Part shown: in pieces, positions 7,076 through 15,225 of the stretch
Layout of the letters: each line of letters opens with the position of its first letter
How positions within the stretch are numbered: the stretch's first letter is position 1
Assembly: GCA_937881155.1 (NCBI GenBank)
Contig: CALGFI010000012.1
Coordinates: 1 to 24,372 of the forward strand
DNA from: an uncultured bacterium
GTDB lineage: Bacteria > Actinomycetota > UBA4738 > HRBIN12
Direction: 5' to 3'
Length of the DNA: 24,372 nucleotides
Made by a program: the position numbers and the translations under genes
The notes under the pieces: model-generated
What the model was told of the DNA's origin: nothing
Database searches by the model: none
What the model saw: only the letters and a program-made list of their open reading frames with translations

Positions 7076-9618
7076 GCGATCTTCGCCGGGCGTTCGAGCA
7101 CGCAGTCCTCGGGCGCCTTGTCGTCCCGAAGGCCCTTGAACGACGGCGCCCGCATCTTATGGGTGCTGCGAGTGATCTCCAAGTACTCGACCTCGCAGAC
7201 GACCTGCGGCTCGACGAACGTCGCGCCCTTCACCGTCACGAGCTCCGGATCGTCGCCCGGCGGCGTCTTCCTGATCAGCGGCTGAAGCACGGTCATCAGG
7301 CGGTCGAGCGTCGAGTGCGTGAACCCCGTTCCAACCTGGCCGATCCACAGCAGCTTGCCATCGACGTACGCCCCGACGAGCAGCGCACCGAACGAAACCG
7401 ACCGCCCGCCCTGCCCGGGCGTCCACCCGAGGATCACGCAGTCCTGGGTGTTGGTCAGCTTGATCTTGCGCCAATCGGGCGACCGCCTGCCGAGCTGGTA
7501 GCGCGAGCCCTTCCGCTTGGCGACGACGCCTTCGAGCCCGAGGCCCTTCGCCACCTCGACGAACCTCACGCCCTCGCCTTCGACGTGAGTCACCACCTGG
7601 AGCCGTTGGTCCGTCTCGGCGATTCGCTCGAGCTGCTCGCGCCGCTCCTCCAAGGGCAGATCGATCGTGGGCCTGCCGTCGAGCCACAACAGGTCGAACG
7701 CCACCATCGCCACCGGGATCCGTTGCATGACGCGCTTCACGTCGCGCTCGTTCGTGAGGTTCATGCGCTGCTGTAGCGCCTCGAACGAGTTCCGTCCCTC
7801 CTCGTCGAACGCCACGATCTCGGCGTCGATCACGGCGTTCACCTGGTCGACGAGCTCGTGGATGTCCTTCAGCTCGGGGTACTGGAACGTCACCTCGCGA
7901 CCCCTGCGGGTCACGAGCCGCGTCACGTCAGTCGCCAGGTACGTCGTCGAGCGGATCCCGTCGAACTTGGGCTCGAACCACCACTTCGGATCGTCGAACG
8001 CCTTCCATCCGCCCTCGGCGAGCATCGGCTGCATCGCCGGAGGGACGTCGATCAGCGGCGCGTCCTGGTTGGACGCGAGCAGCGCGAGCCAGTCGGTTCG
8101 CGTCTTGACGAAGTGGTATTCGAGGCCGGGGTACTTCCGGCCGTGGAGCTTGAAGCTCACCTTCTTGTCGGTCCACTCGACCGCCTCGTACCAGCCGTTG
8201 TCGAAGATGCGGACCTCCCCGGCGCCGTAGTGGCCCTTCGGGATCGTGCCCTGGAAGCTCCCGTACTCGAGCGGGTGGTCCTCGGTTCGAACGGCGAGGC
8301 GTCTGTCCTTGGGCTGTACGGGTAGCCCGCGGGGGACGGCCCACGAGGGCAGTGCCCCGTCGCGCTCCAACCGCACGTCGTAATGGAGTCGCGTCGCGCG
8401 GTGCTTGTGGATGACGAACGAGTTGCCCTCGCCCTCCCGTTCGCCGCCGGCGGGCTCCGTGGTGCCGCCCGGTCCGAACGTGCGCTTACGCAGGTACTCG
8501 CCGAGATTCGGGTCCCTCGACGCCGCGATGACCTCATCAGATGTCCGCGTTCGGCTCTTCTCGGGATCGTCCTTCGCCGCGCCGCTCTTCCGCACCTTTT
8601 TCGGCGCGCCCGGGAATGCCTTCTCGGTCGGCATCCCCAGCGCCTCCAGCGCGGCCGTCAGGTCCTGCGGCTTCTCGATCACGCCCGCGAACAGATCGCC
8701 GACCTCCGCGAACCGCGCCCACACATTGTCGATGCGGAAGTCCTGCGGTGTGACGCCCGCAGCGAGCTCGTCCCACTCGAGGGGCGTCGAGACGGTTGCT
8801 CGCGGTTCGGGCCTGAGCGAGTACACCGCCGCGATGTTCGCGCCCTCGCGGTTCATGTTGTGGTCGATGAACACCTTTCCCGTGCGGTTCTCGATCTTCC
8901 ACGCCATCGTGACCCGATCGGTGTCCGCCCGCTCGATCATCTTGCCCACCCGGCGGACGAACTCGCGCACCTGCTCGTACGAGTACCCGTTCTCGATGGG
9001 CACGTAGATCTGTACGCCGGTCGCCCCGCTCGTCTTCGGATAGCCGACGAGGCCGAGGGCGTCGAGCGCGGCGCGAACGTGCAGCGCCACGGCGATCACA
9101 TCTTCGAACGGCGCGCCCATCGGATCGAGGTCGAAGAACAGATAGTCGGGCTGCTCGATGGACATGCAGCGCGAATGCAGAGGGTGCATCTCGATGCAGC
9201 CGAGGTTCGCCACGTACAACAGCGTCGACAGATCGTTCACCATCAGGTAGCCGATGACGCCCGTCCTTGCGTCGTCGCTCTGTACCGGACACCGCTCGAT
9301 CCAGTCGGGCGTATGCGATGGCGCGGTCTTCTCGTAGAAGAACCCGCCGGCCACGCCGTCGGGCATCCGCTTCATCGTCAACGGGCGCTGGCCAAGGTAC
9401 GGAAGGATCAGCCTGCCGACGTTGAGGTAGTAGGCGACGAGATCGCCCTTGGTGTATCCCTCGTCGGGCCAGAAGACCTTGTCCAGGTTCGACAGGCGGA
9501 GCTCGCGGCCGTCGACCTCGGCCCACCACGCGTCGCCGCGCTTCTCAGCCTCGAGCTGTTTGGGGAACTCGACCGTAAACGACCGGCCGCTCGTCACCTT
9601 CTTCTTCCGGGTCGGCAC
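7072..9618 (-). CDS. ligD: Multifunctional DNA ligase D (POL-PE-LIG)
   Basis: An ATP-dependent end-joining ligase of 848 residues that works with Ku in bacterial non-homologous end joining. Domain order is as in mycobacterial LigD. An N-terminal primase-polymerase domain (about 20-310) has catalytic FDLDP at 162-166. A 3'-phosphoesterase domain (about 375-540) has VIHKHRATRLHYDVRLERDG starting near 402. A ligase domain (about 545-848) has EPKFDGIR with the predicted AMP-accepting Lys551, then DAEIVAFDE, EGVVAKRKGSRY near 700 and SPDWRKIKL, followed by the OB-fold. The start GTG 9618 is chosen because it is 6 nt from a TACGCT box; the frame remains open to 9753 but this would overlap the Ku start and its promoter. 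A second GTG lies at 9597. Confidence 0.95.
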   Translation of the reverse strand: MPTRKKKVTSGRSFTVEFPKQLEAEKRGDAWWAEVDGRELRLSNLDKVFWPDEGYTKGDLVAYYLNVGRLILPYLGQRPLTMKRMPDGVAGGFFYEKTAPSHTPDWIERCPVQSDDARTGVIGYLMVNDLSTLLYVANLGCIEMHPLHSRCMSIEQPDYLFFDLDPMGAPFEDVIAVALHVRAALDALGLVGYPKTSGATGVQIYVPIENGYSYEQVREFVRRVGKMIERADTDRVTMAWKIENRTGKVFIDHNMNREGANIAAVYSLRPEPRATVSTPLEWDELAAGVTPQDFRIDNVWARFAEVGDLFAGVIEKPQDLTAALEALGMPTEKAFPGAPKKVRKSGAAKDDPEKSRTRTSDEVIAASRDPNLGEYLRKRTFGPGGTTEPAGGEREGEGNSFVIHKHRATRLHYDVRLERDGALPSWAVPRGLPVQPKDRRLAVRTEDHPLEYGSFQGTIPKGHYGAGEVRIFDNGWYEAVEWTDKKVSFKLHGRKYPGLEYHFVKTRTDWLALLASNQDAPLIDVPPAMQPMLAEGGWKAFDDPKWWFEPKFDGIRSTTYLATDVTRLVTRRGREVTFQYPELKDIHELVDQVNAVIDAEIVAFDEEGRNSFEALQQRMNLTNERDVKRVMQRIPVAMVAFDLLWLDGRPTIDLPLEERREQLERIAETDQRLQVVTHVEGEGVRFVEVAKGLGLEGVVAKRKGSRYQLGRRSPDWRKIKLTNTQDCVILGWTPGQGGRSVSFGALLVGAYVDGKLLWIGQVGTGFTHSTLDRLMTVLQPLIRKTPPGDDPELVTVKGATFVEPQVVCEVEYLEITRSTHKMRAPSFKGLRDDKAPEDCVLERPAKIA

Positions 9619-9624
9619 GACGCC

Positions 9625-9630
9625 AGCGTA
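9625..9630 (-). promoter_or_regulatory. Putative -10 box of a leaderless ligD promoter
   Basis: On the minus strand TACGCT is followed by 6 nt and GTG 9618. The hexamer is identical to that before the PIG-L gene. It supports the GTG start and suggests the message begins at or next to the start codon. No clear -35 was found. Confidence 0.5.
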
Positions 9631-9668
9631 GCCGCCCCCTCGTCGACGGTCGTGTCCGCCCGGCGGGC

Positions 9669-9674
9669 TAAAAT
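9669..9674 (+). promoter_or_regulatory. Putative -10 box for ku
   Basis: TAAAAT stands out in GC-rich surroundings and lies 47 nt before ATG 9722. A Shine-Dalgarno AAGGAG is at 9710-9715, 6 nt before the ATG, so ku appears to have a conventional leader, unlike the divergent ligD. The two -10 boxes lie within a 103-bp shared intergenic region. Confidence 0.5.
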
Positions 9675-9721
9675 GCATCCGCCCTGGTCGCAGGGCCCCG
9701 CCGCTCTCGAAGGAGCCGCCG

Positions 9722-10597
9722 ATGCCACCCAGAGCCATGTGGAAGGGAGCCATCTCGTTCGGCCTGGTGACGATCCCCGTCGCCGTCTACCCGGCCACCG
9801 AGGAGAAGTCGCTCAAGTTCAACCAGCTTCACGACAAGGACATGGGCCGGATCCGCTACAAGCGGGTGTGCTCGATCGACAGCGAGGAGGTCGAGTTCGA
9901 GCACATCGTCAAGGGATACGAGGTGGAGAAGGATCGGTACGTGATCATCACGGACGAGGATCTCGACGCGGTGCCGGTGGAATCCTCACGCGCGATCGAC
10001 ATCCAGCAGTTCGTCGACCTCGACGAGATCGACCCGATGCTGTTCAAGAAGTCCTACTACCTCGTCCCCGACGAGACCGGAGCCAAGGCGTACGCACTCC
10101 TTCGCAAGGCCTTGCACGACGAGAACAAGGTGGGGATCGCCAAGGTCAGCTTCCGTGACAAGGAGCACCTCGCGGCGCTCCGGTTCAAGGACCGCGTTTT
10201 CGTCCTGGAGACGATGTTCTGGCCGGACGAGATCCGGGCCGCCGAGTTCGACACGGTCGACGCCGACGAGAAGGTCCGCGAGAACGAGGTCGAGATGGCC
10301 AAGGCGCTGATCGACAACCTGACCGAGCCCTGGGACCCGTCGTCGTTCAAGGACGAGTACCGCGAGGCGCTGATCGAGATCGTCGAGCGAAAGGACGCCG
10401 GGGAGCCGATCGAGGCCCCCGCGGAAGCCGCGCCGGCGCGAGTCGTGGACCTCATGCAGGCGCTGAAGGCGTCGGTCGAAGCGGCGAAAGAGAAGACGCC
10501 CGCGTCCGCAGGTGGTGCCAAGCGCTCGAGCGCCAAGTCGGCGGCCAAGAAGTCGGCCGCGAAGAAGACGACGACCGCGCGCCGCAAGGCCGGGTGA
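9722..10597 (+). CDS. ku: Non-homologous end joining protein Ku
   Basis: A 291-residue bacterial Ku, which as a homodimer ring binds DNA ends and recruits LigD. The N-terminal MWKGAISFGLVTIPV is the family's opening motif. The core beta-barrel/arch follows, with LHDKDMGRIRYKRVC, a GYEVEKDRYVIITDEDL segment and LFKKSYYLVPDE, up to about residue 250. The C-terminal tail (about 255-291) is rich in Lys, Ala and Arg (KSAAKKSAAKK type), a histone-H1-like extension found in many actinobacterial Ku proteins that aids DNA binding. ATG 9722 has a good Shine-Dalgarno. It is divergent from ligD, so the two can be jointly controlled from the region between them. Confidence 0.96.
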   Translation: MPPRAMWKGAISFGLVTIPVAVYPATEEKSLKFNQLHDKDMGRIRYKRVCSIDSEEVEFEHIVKGYEVEKDRYVIITDEDLDAVPVESSRAIDIQQFVDLDEIDPMLFKKSYYLVPDETGAKAYALLRKALHDENKVGIAKVSFRDKEHLAALRFKDRVFVLETMFWPDEIRAAEFDTVDADEKVRENEVEMAKALIDNLTEPWDPSSFKDEYREALIEIVERKDAGEPIEAPAEAAPARVVDLMQALKASVEAAKEKTPASAGGAKRSSAKSAAKKSAAKKTTTARRKAG

Positions 10598-10648
10598 CGC
10601 CACCGACCGACTTCCCAGTCCGCGCGTCGATCGACGGCGTGTCTGCAC

Positions 10649-10654
10649 TAGTCT
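10649..10654 (+). promoter_or_regulatory. Putative -10 box of a leaderless glnB promoter
   Basis: TAGTCT is followed by 7 nt and GTG 10662. No Shine-Dalgarno is present before the GTG. The geometry equals that upstream of the PIG-L gene. GTCGAT at 10626-10631 has the right 17-nt spacing for a -35, but is a poor match. Confidence 0.45.
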
Positions 10655-10661
10655 CGTCGAC

Positions 10662-11000
10662 GTGAAGCTCGTCACCGCCATCGTCAAGCCGCACAAGATG
10701 GACGAGATCAAGGAGGCACTCCGCGGCGTGGGCGTGGCCGGCCTCACGGCGACCGACGTTGAGGGGTTCGGACGCCAGCGCGGCCATACCGAGGTCTACC
10801 GCGGTGCCGAGTACCAGGTGGACTTCGTCCCCAAGGTCAAGGTCGAGGTGCTCTGCGAGGACGAAGAGGCGCAGGGCGTCGTCGACGCGATCGCCAAGGC
10901 CGCGCGCACCGGCAAGATCGGTGACGGGAAGATCTGGGTCACCGAGACGGAGCAGGTGACGCGGATCCGTACCGGCGAGATGGGCCCCGACGCCCTGTAA
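10662..11000 (+). CDS. glnB: Nitrogen regulatory protein PII
   Basis: A 112-residue trimeric signalling protein that binds ATP/ADP and 2-oxoglutarate and reports carbon/nitrogen status. The T-loop GHTEVYRGAEYQVDF includes Tyr51, the residue uridylylated in proteobacteria and adenylylated in several actinobacteria. The B-loop TGKIGDGKIWV (residues 83-93) and the C-terminal VTRIRTGEMG are canonical. GTG 10662 is supported by homology (MKLVTAIVKPHKMDEIKEAL) and by the -10 box 7 nt upstream; the frame is open to 10512 but that shadows ku. glnD starts 6 nt after the stop. An ammonium transporter gene, the usual partner of glnK, is absent here, so glnB versus glnK naming is uncertain. Confidence 0.94.
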   Translation: MKLVTAIVKPHKMDEIKEALRGVGVAGLTATDVEGFGRQRGHTEVYRGAEYQVDFVPKVKVEVLCEDEEAQGVVDAIAKAARTGKIGDGKIWVTETEQVTRIRTGEMGPDAL

Positions 11001-11005
11001 CGTCG

Positions 11006-13486
11006 ATGGAAGCCCGGGTTGACCGGCCGGCGGCCGTCGCGCGTCTCCTGGATGACCTCGACGCGCTCGAGCGCGCGTACTCCGGCGGTCATCACGGCAG
11101 GTGGTCGGCGTCGAGGCGCGCCTCGCTCGTCGATTCGTGTCTTCGCGACCTGTTCGCCGCGGCAGATCCGCCGTCCGGAACGACGCTCGTCGCGCTCGGC
11201 GGATACGGACGTCGCCGGCTGTCGCCGGCATCCGACGTCGACCTGCTGATCCTGCACGACGGTTCGAGACCGGAGGAGATCGCGGCGTTCGCCGAACGCG
11301 TCCTGTATCCGTTGTGGGACGCCGGTTTGACGGTCGGTCACGGCGTCCGCACGCCGGACGAGTGCGTCGCACTCGCATCGGAACGCCTCGATGCGCGAAC
11401 GGCGATGCTCGACGGCCGTGCGCTCGCTGGCGACCTTCCGGCGTGGAATGAGACGCAGCGCCGCGTCGCGGAGCTCGTGCGAAGCGAGCCGCACGCGTTC
11501 GTCGGCGCGCTCCTGGCCGACGCCAAAACGCGTCACGAGCGCTTCGGTTCTGCGTCGTCCTTGCTCGAACCGGACGTGAAGGAGAGTGCGGGCGGGCTGC
11601 GCGACGTGCAGCTGCTCGCGTGGTTCCAGATCGCGCTCGGAGCGCCGCTCGAGGAGCTCGGCGTGCTGCGCGTCGCCGAACGCCAGGCCGTCGACGAGGC
11701 CGACGAGTTCCTCGAGCGGGTTCGCGGCGTCCTGCACCTCGAAAGTCGGCGGCGAACCGATCGCATCTCGCTCGATCACCAGCCGCGCCTCGCACGGCAC
11801 CTCGGCTTCGAGGACGAACCCGACCTGCCGGCGGTCGACGCGCTGATGCGCGTCGTGTTCGAGCACGCCCGTCAGGTCGAGCACGTCGTGCGATCGGCGT
11901 TCGACCGGTACCTCCGCCATCCGTCGCAGGAGCCGCAGTTCGAACCGACGCCGGCCGGCGTGTTACGTGCGTTCGCTCGACTCGCGCGCGACGGCGGTCT
12001 TCCTGAAGCGTCCTTCCTCGATCGCGTCTCCGACGCGCCCCTCGCCGAAGAGGTGGAGTGGACCGACGCCGTTCGAGCCGCGTTCCTCGAGCTCCTTTCG
12101 ACGGGATCCGCGGGTGTGGCAGCGCTCGAGATGCTCGACCGGATCGGACTGCTCGCCCGGTACATCCCGGCCTGGTCGGCGGTTCGCTGCCGCCCGCAGC
12201 GCGATCCGTACCACCGGTTCTCCGTCGACGTTCACCTGCTGCGCGCGCTCGAGGCGATGTGCCTCCTCCTCGATCGCCGCGACCAACAGGAACCGATGAC
12301 GGCGGAAGCGGCACGCGCCGTCACGGATCACGACGCCCTGCGGCTCGGAGCCCTCCTGCACGACATCGGGAAGACCGGTCTCGGACGGCACGTCGCCGAA
12401 GGAGCCAGGATCGCGGAGGAGACGCTCTCGCGGATGCGGGTAGCCGAACACACGCGGTCCTTGGCCGGGTTCATGGTCGCGGAGCATCTGCTCCTGTCGG
12501 ACACCGCGACGCGACGCGACCTCGAGGACGAAGACCTCGTGCACGACGTCGCCGCGCGCGTCGGCAATCCCGACCGGCTGGCGGCGTTGTACCTGCTCAC
12601 GGTGGCCGACGCCGAGGCGACGGGTCCGCTGGCGTCGACAGCGTGGCGGGCGGCGCTTGCCCCCGAGCTCGTGGCGAAGGTGCAGCACGTGCTCGAACGT
12701 GGCGACGTGGGGCCCGACACCTCGGCGCGCCTCGCCGAGCGCGCACGCGAGATCCGCGAAGCCCTCGGAGCCGAGAACGCCGCCGACGTCGAGCGATTCC
12801 TCGAACGGATGCCTCACACCTACGTCCTCACCGTCCCGGTCGAGCGTGTTGCTCGTCAGTTCCCGCTCATCGCGGCACCGCTCGCCGCTCGAGAGGTCAG
12901 GACGATTTCGGAGACCGGCGAACGACCGGGGACGTACTCGCTCACGATCGTCGCGGCGGACCGCGCCGGCCTGCTGTCGCTCATCGCCGGTGCCCTATCG
13001 CTCGCAGGTCTTTCCATCCTCACCGCGCAGGTGTTCACGACGGAGGACGGCGTGGCCGTCGACGTGTTCGAGGTGGAGGGCGCGTTCGAGGCCGAGGTCG
13101 GCGACGATCGATGGCGCGAGTTCCGCGGCATCCTCCGCCGAGCGATCGAAGGCCGGCTGTCGCTCGCCTACCGAGTTGCCGAGAAGCGGAGGCACTATCC
13201 GGCGCCGCGGGACGACGTGCCGCTGCTCGTCTCCGTCGACAACGACGCCTCGGACTTCTTCACCGTCATCGAGGTCGGCGCGCCCGATCGGATCGGGGTG
13301 CTGTTCGACATCACTCGCACGCTCGCCGAGCTGCAGCTCGACGTACACCTGGCGAAGGTTGCGACGTATGGATCTCGCGTGGTCGACGCGTTCTACGTGC
13401 GCGACGAGCTTGGTCGAAAGGTCGATGACGCGGAACGGATCGAGGAGCTCGAACGCGCGCTGCGCGCCCGGCTGTCCGCGACCTAG
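11006..13486 (+). CDS. glnD: PII uridylyl-/adenylyl-transferase and removing enzyme GlnD
   Basis: An 826-residue bifunctional enzyme that adds and removes nucleotidyl groups on PII in response to glutamine. The nucleotidyltransferase domain begins with LGGYGRRRLSPASDVDLL, giving the metal-binding Asp77 and Asp79. A GlnD helical region follows (about 170-350). The HD hydrolase domain has LLHDIGKTG with His452-Asp453. Two C-terminal ACT domains, the glutamine sensors, lie at about 645-715 (TIVAADRAGLLSLIAGAL) and 750-822 (VIEVGAPDRIGVLFDITRTL). All functional parts are intact. It sits 5 nt behind glnB, its presumed substrate. The stop shares CTAG 13483-13486 with the convergent DUF72 gene. Confidence 0.95.
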   Translation: MEARVDRPAAVARLLDDLDALERAYSGGHHGRWSASRRASLVDSCLRDLFAAADPPSGTTLVALGGYGRRRLSPASDVDLLILHDGSRPEEIAAFAERVLYPLWDAGLTVGHGVRTPDECVALASERLDARTAMLDGRALAGDLPAWNETQRRVAELVRSEPHAFVGALLADAKTRHERFGSASSLLEPDVKESAGGLRDVQLLAWFQIALGAPLEELGVLRVAERQAVDEADEFLERVRGVLHLESRRRTDRISLDHQPRLARHLGFEDEPDLPAVDALMRVVFEHARQVEHVVRSAFDRYLRHPSQEPQFEPTPAGVLRAFARLARDGGLPEASFLDRVSDAPLAEEVEWTDAVRAAFLELLSTGSAGVAALEMLDRIGLLARYIPAWSAVRCRPQRDPYHRFSVDVHLLRALEAMCLLLDRRDQQEPMTAEAARAVTDHDALRLGALLHDIGKTGLGRHVAEGARIAEETLSRMRVAEHTRSLAGFMVAEHLLLSDTATRRDLEDEDLVHDVAARVGNPDRLAALYLLTVADAEATGPLASTAWRAALAPELVAKVQHVLERGDVGPDTSARLAERAREIREALGAENAADVERFLERMPHTYVLTVPVERVARQFPLIAAPLAAREVRTISETGERPGTYSLTIVAADRAGLLSLIAGALSLAGLSILTAQVFTTEDGVAVDVFEVEGAFEAEVGDDRWREFRGILRRAIEGRLSLAYRVAEKRRHYPAPRDDVPLLVSVDNDASDFFTVIEVGAPDRIGVLFDITRTLAELQLDVHLAKVATYGSRVVDAFYVRDELGRKVDDAERIEELERALRARLSAT

Positions 13487-14196
13487 CTATCGACGATCGC
13501 GCGCAATCGGTCGGCCATCCTCGTGCTCGCACCCTGATCCTCGTGTTTGAAGTAGCAGTAGATGTCGTTCCCGGCTCCGAGGGCCGGCCGGATCCGGGCT
13601 GCCCAGCCGGCCAGCTCGTCGTCGGTGTACTCCGTTTTGCGGAGGCGAAGGAAGCCGAACGGTTCCCACGACAGGTCGTCGGGTCCCGGATCCTTCTCGT
13701 CGGTCTCGGCGACGCACCACGCCACGCCCTGCTCGAGCAGCAGCTGTCGTGCTTCGACCCATGACGGGTGACGGAACTCCATCGCCGCGCGTGGCACGGG
13801 AGGCAGGTAGCCGACGAACGACGCGATCAGCGAGGGGTCGTAGTGCAGGGTCGGCGGGCACTGGTACAGGATCGTCCCCAGCCGGTCGCCGAGCAGCCGC
13901 GCCCGGTCCAGGAAGTCGCGCACGTCCTGGTCGACGTCGGTGAGCCGCTTCCAGTGGGTGATGCGCTGGTTCGCCTTGAGCGTGAACCGGAAGTCTTCGG
14001 GAGTTTCGTCCTTCCACGTCTGCATGGACTTCTCGGTGGGGAAGCGACGGAACGTGTAGTTGATCTCCACCGACGGGAACCGGCTCGCGTAGTACGAGAG
14101 CATCTCGCGGTTCTTCAGGCCCTCGGGGTAGAAGACGCCGTGCTTCCACTCGTCGTAGGAGAACCCCGACGTGCCGAGGTAGAGGGTTCCGGCCAT
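13483..14196 (-). CDS. DUF72 family protein
   Basis: A 237-residue TIM-barrel-like protein of the widespread DUF72 (YecE-like) family, whose biochemical role is not established. Family marks are the N-terminal LYLGTSGFSYDEWKHGVFYP, the VEINYTFRRFPTEKSMQTW segment near 45, FRFTLKANQRITHWKRL near 70, ILYQCPPTL near 110, AMEFRHPSW near 137 and a C-terminal YCYFKHED. The start ATG 14196 places the conserved motif five residues in, and CAGAAT on the minus strand lies 8 nt upstream as a possible -10. ATG 14214 is also possible, in which case its start codon would overlap that of the divergent hydrolase gene. Confidence 0.9.
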   Translation of the reverse strand: MAGTLYLGTSGFSYDEWKHGVFYPEGLKNREMLSYYASRFPSVEINYTFRRFPTEKSMQTWKDETPEDFRFTLKANQRITHWKRLTDVDQDVRDFLDRARLLGDRLGTILYQCPPTLHYDPSLIASFVGYLPPVPRAAMEFRHPSWVEARQLLLEQGVAWCVAETDEKDPGPDDLSWEPFGFLRLRKTEYTDDELAGWAARIRPALGAGNDIYCYFKHEDQGASTRMADRLRAIVDS

Positions 14197-14212
14197 CTGC
14201 GAGGATTCTGGC

Positions 14213-14914
14213 ATGGCCTCGCCGGAAGCTCGCGGTCGCCTCGACGTCGCGAACACCGACGTCGAGACGGCGTGGATCCGTCCACCGACACCGATCGCGA
14301 CGCTCGTGGTCGCGCACGGCGCCGGCGCGGGGATTGATCACCCGTTCATGGCGGGCTTCTGCCGCGCGATCGCCGATGCGAAGGTCGCCACGTTGCGGTT
14401 CAACTTCCCGTACATCGAGCGCGGCCGCCGTTCTCCCGATCCCGAACGCGTCCTGCGCGAGACGTGGCTGGCGGCGTTCGACGCGGCGAACGCCAAGGCG
14501 CGCGGCGGCCCGGTGCTTGCCGGCGGCAAGTCGCTCGGCGGACGGATCGCGTCGATGTGCGTGGCGGACGGGATGCCCGCCGCGGGGCTCGTGTTCCTGG
14601 GCTATCCGCTGCATCCGCCGGGAAAGCCCGAGCGCCTGCGCGACGAGCACCTGTACCGGGTCGACGTGCCGATGCTCTTCCTGGAAGGCACCGCCGACCC
14701 ATTCGCGAACGGGGACGTCTTGACGCGGGTGCTTCGCAAGCTCGGGGACCGGGCGACACTCATCGAGGTCGAGGGCGGTGACCACTCGTTCAACGTTCGC
14801 GGGCGCAAGGCCGACGCTCGCGACGTCGGCGCGGGTCTGGCCGAGCTCGCGGCGCCGTTCGTGGAGCGAGTGGCGCGGGCCCACAGCTCCAAGGCCGGGG
14901 CGAGGTCCCGCTGA
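14213..14914 (+). CDS. Alpha/beta-fold hydrolase (KANL3/TEX30-like, COG3571 type)
   Basis: A 233-residue predicted serine hydrolase. The oxyanion-hole segment VAHGAGAGIDHPFM is at about 33-46. The nucleophile elbow GGKSLGGRIAS gives Ser107, the acid is probably Asp162 in GTADPFANGD, and the base is His191 in GGDHSFN. This triad layout and the GKSLGGR motif match the bacterial group related to eukaryotic TEX30/KANL3. The substrate is unknown. ATG 14213 is used because the frame has no earlier start and the first strand follows closely. The TGA overlaps the ATG of the next small gene (TGATG 14912-14916). Confidence 0.85.
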   Translation: MASPEARGRLDVANTDVETAWIRPPTPIATLVVAHGAGAGIDHPFMAGFCRAIADAKVATLRFNFPYIERGRRSPDPERVLRETWLAAFDAANAKARGGPVLAGGKSLGGRIASMCVADGMPAAGLVFLGYPLHPPGKPERLRDEHLYRVDVPMLFLEGTADPFANGDVLTRVLRKLGDRATLIEVEGGDHSFNVRGRKADARDVGAGLAELAAPFVERVARAHSSKAGARSR

Positions 14915-15186
14915 TGCCTCGGAAGAACCGCCGAGCCGAGGACGAGCCGCAGCAGCCGCTCACGATGCCGCAGTCCGCCGCGCCGCTCTGGGCGCTCGTA
15001 CCGGGCGTCGACGTTCGGCGTGTCTCGAGTGAGAAGCCGTACCGGTGTCCCGGTTGCGATCTCGAGGTGCGCCCCGGCTCGTGGCACCTGGTCGTGATCC
15101 CGCAGGACGCGCCGGACGAACGCCGCCACTGGCACGAGCACTGCTGGCGCGTCGAGCTCAACAGCACGCGAGGCCGGAGTCGTTGA
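14914..15186 (+). CDS. Small zinc-binding-like protein (CxxC / HxHxHC)
   Basis: A 90-residue basic protein. After a polar N-terminus it has YRCPGCDLEVRPGSWHLVV (C45, C48) and RRHWHEHCW (H72, H74, H76, C77), a plausible single zinc site. Streptomyces and relatives carry small proteins with the same YRCPGCDxEIRPG and RRHWHxxCW motifs, often labelled ATP/GTP-binding protein without support; I make no functional claim. It is translationally coupled to the upstream hydrolase by TGATG. A hairpin lies at its stop codon. Confidence 0.8.
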   Translation: MPRKNRRAEDEPQQPLTMPQSAAPLWALVPGVDVRRVSSEKPYRCPGCDLEVRPGSWHLVVIPQDAPDERRHWHEHCWRVELNSTRGRSR

Positions 15187-15212
15187 GGCTCGGGCTTCCT
15201 TCGGCGAGCCTC
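15185..15212 (+). terminator. Hairpin at the end of the small zinc-protein gene
   Basis: GAGGCTCG 15185-15192 pairs perfectly with CGAGCCTC 15205-15212 across a 12-nt loop. The left arm overlaps the stop codon. There is no U-tract, so it could be a weak terminator or an mRNA 3'-end stabiliser. Confidence 0.35.
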
Positions 15213-15225
15213 GTCAGCCCGTACG

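Noticed and set aside
9619..9753. Longer LigD start at 9753.
   Set aside because: It would overlap the Ku start, its Shine-Dalgarno and both -10 boxes; the extra residues are Gly/Arg-rich and not part of the polymerase domain.
8383..10158. A 591-codon plus-strand frame across ligD and the start of ku.
   Set aside because: It is the complement of ligD and reads ku in the wrong frame; no family features.
10452..12314. A 620-codon minus-strand frame opposite glnB and glnD.
   Set aside because: Composition is dominated by Arg, Ala and Pro with no motif; glnB and glnD are unambiguous on the other strand.
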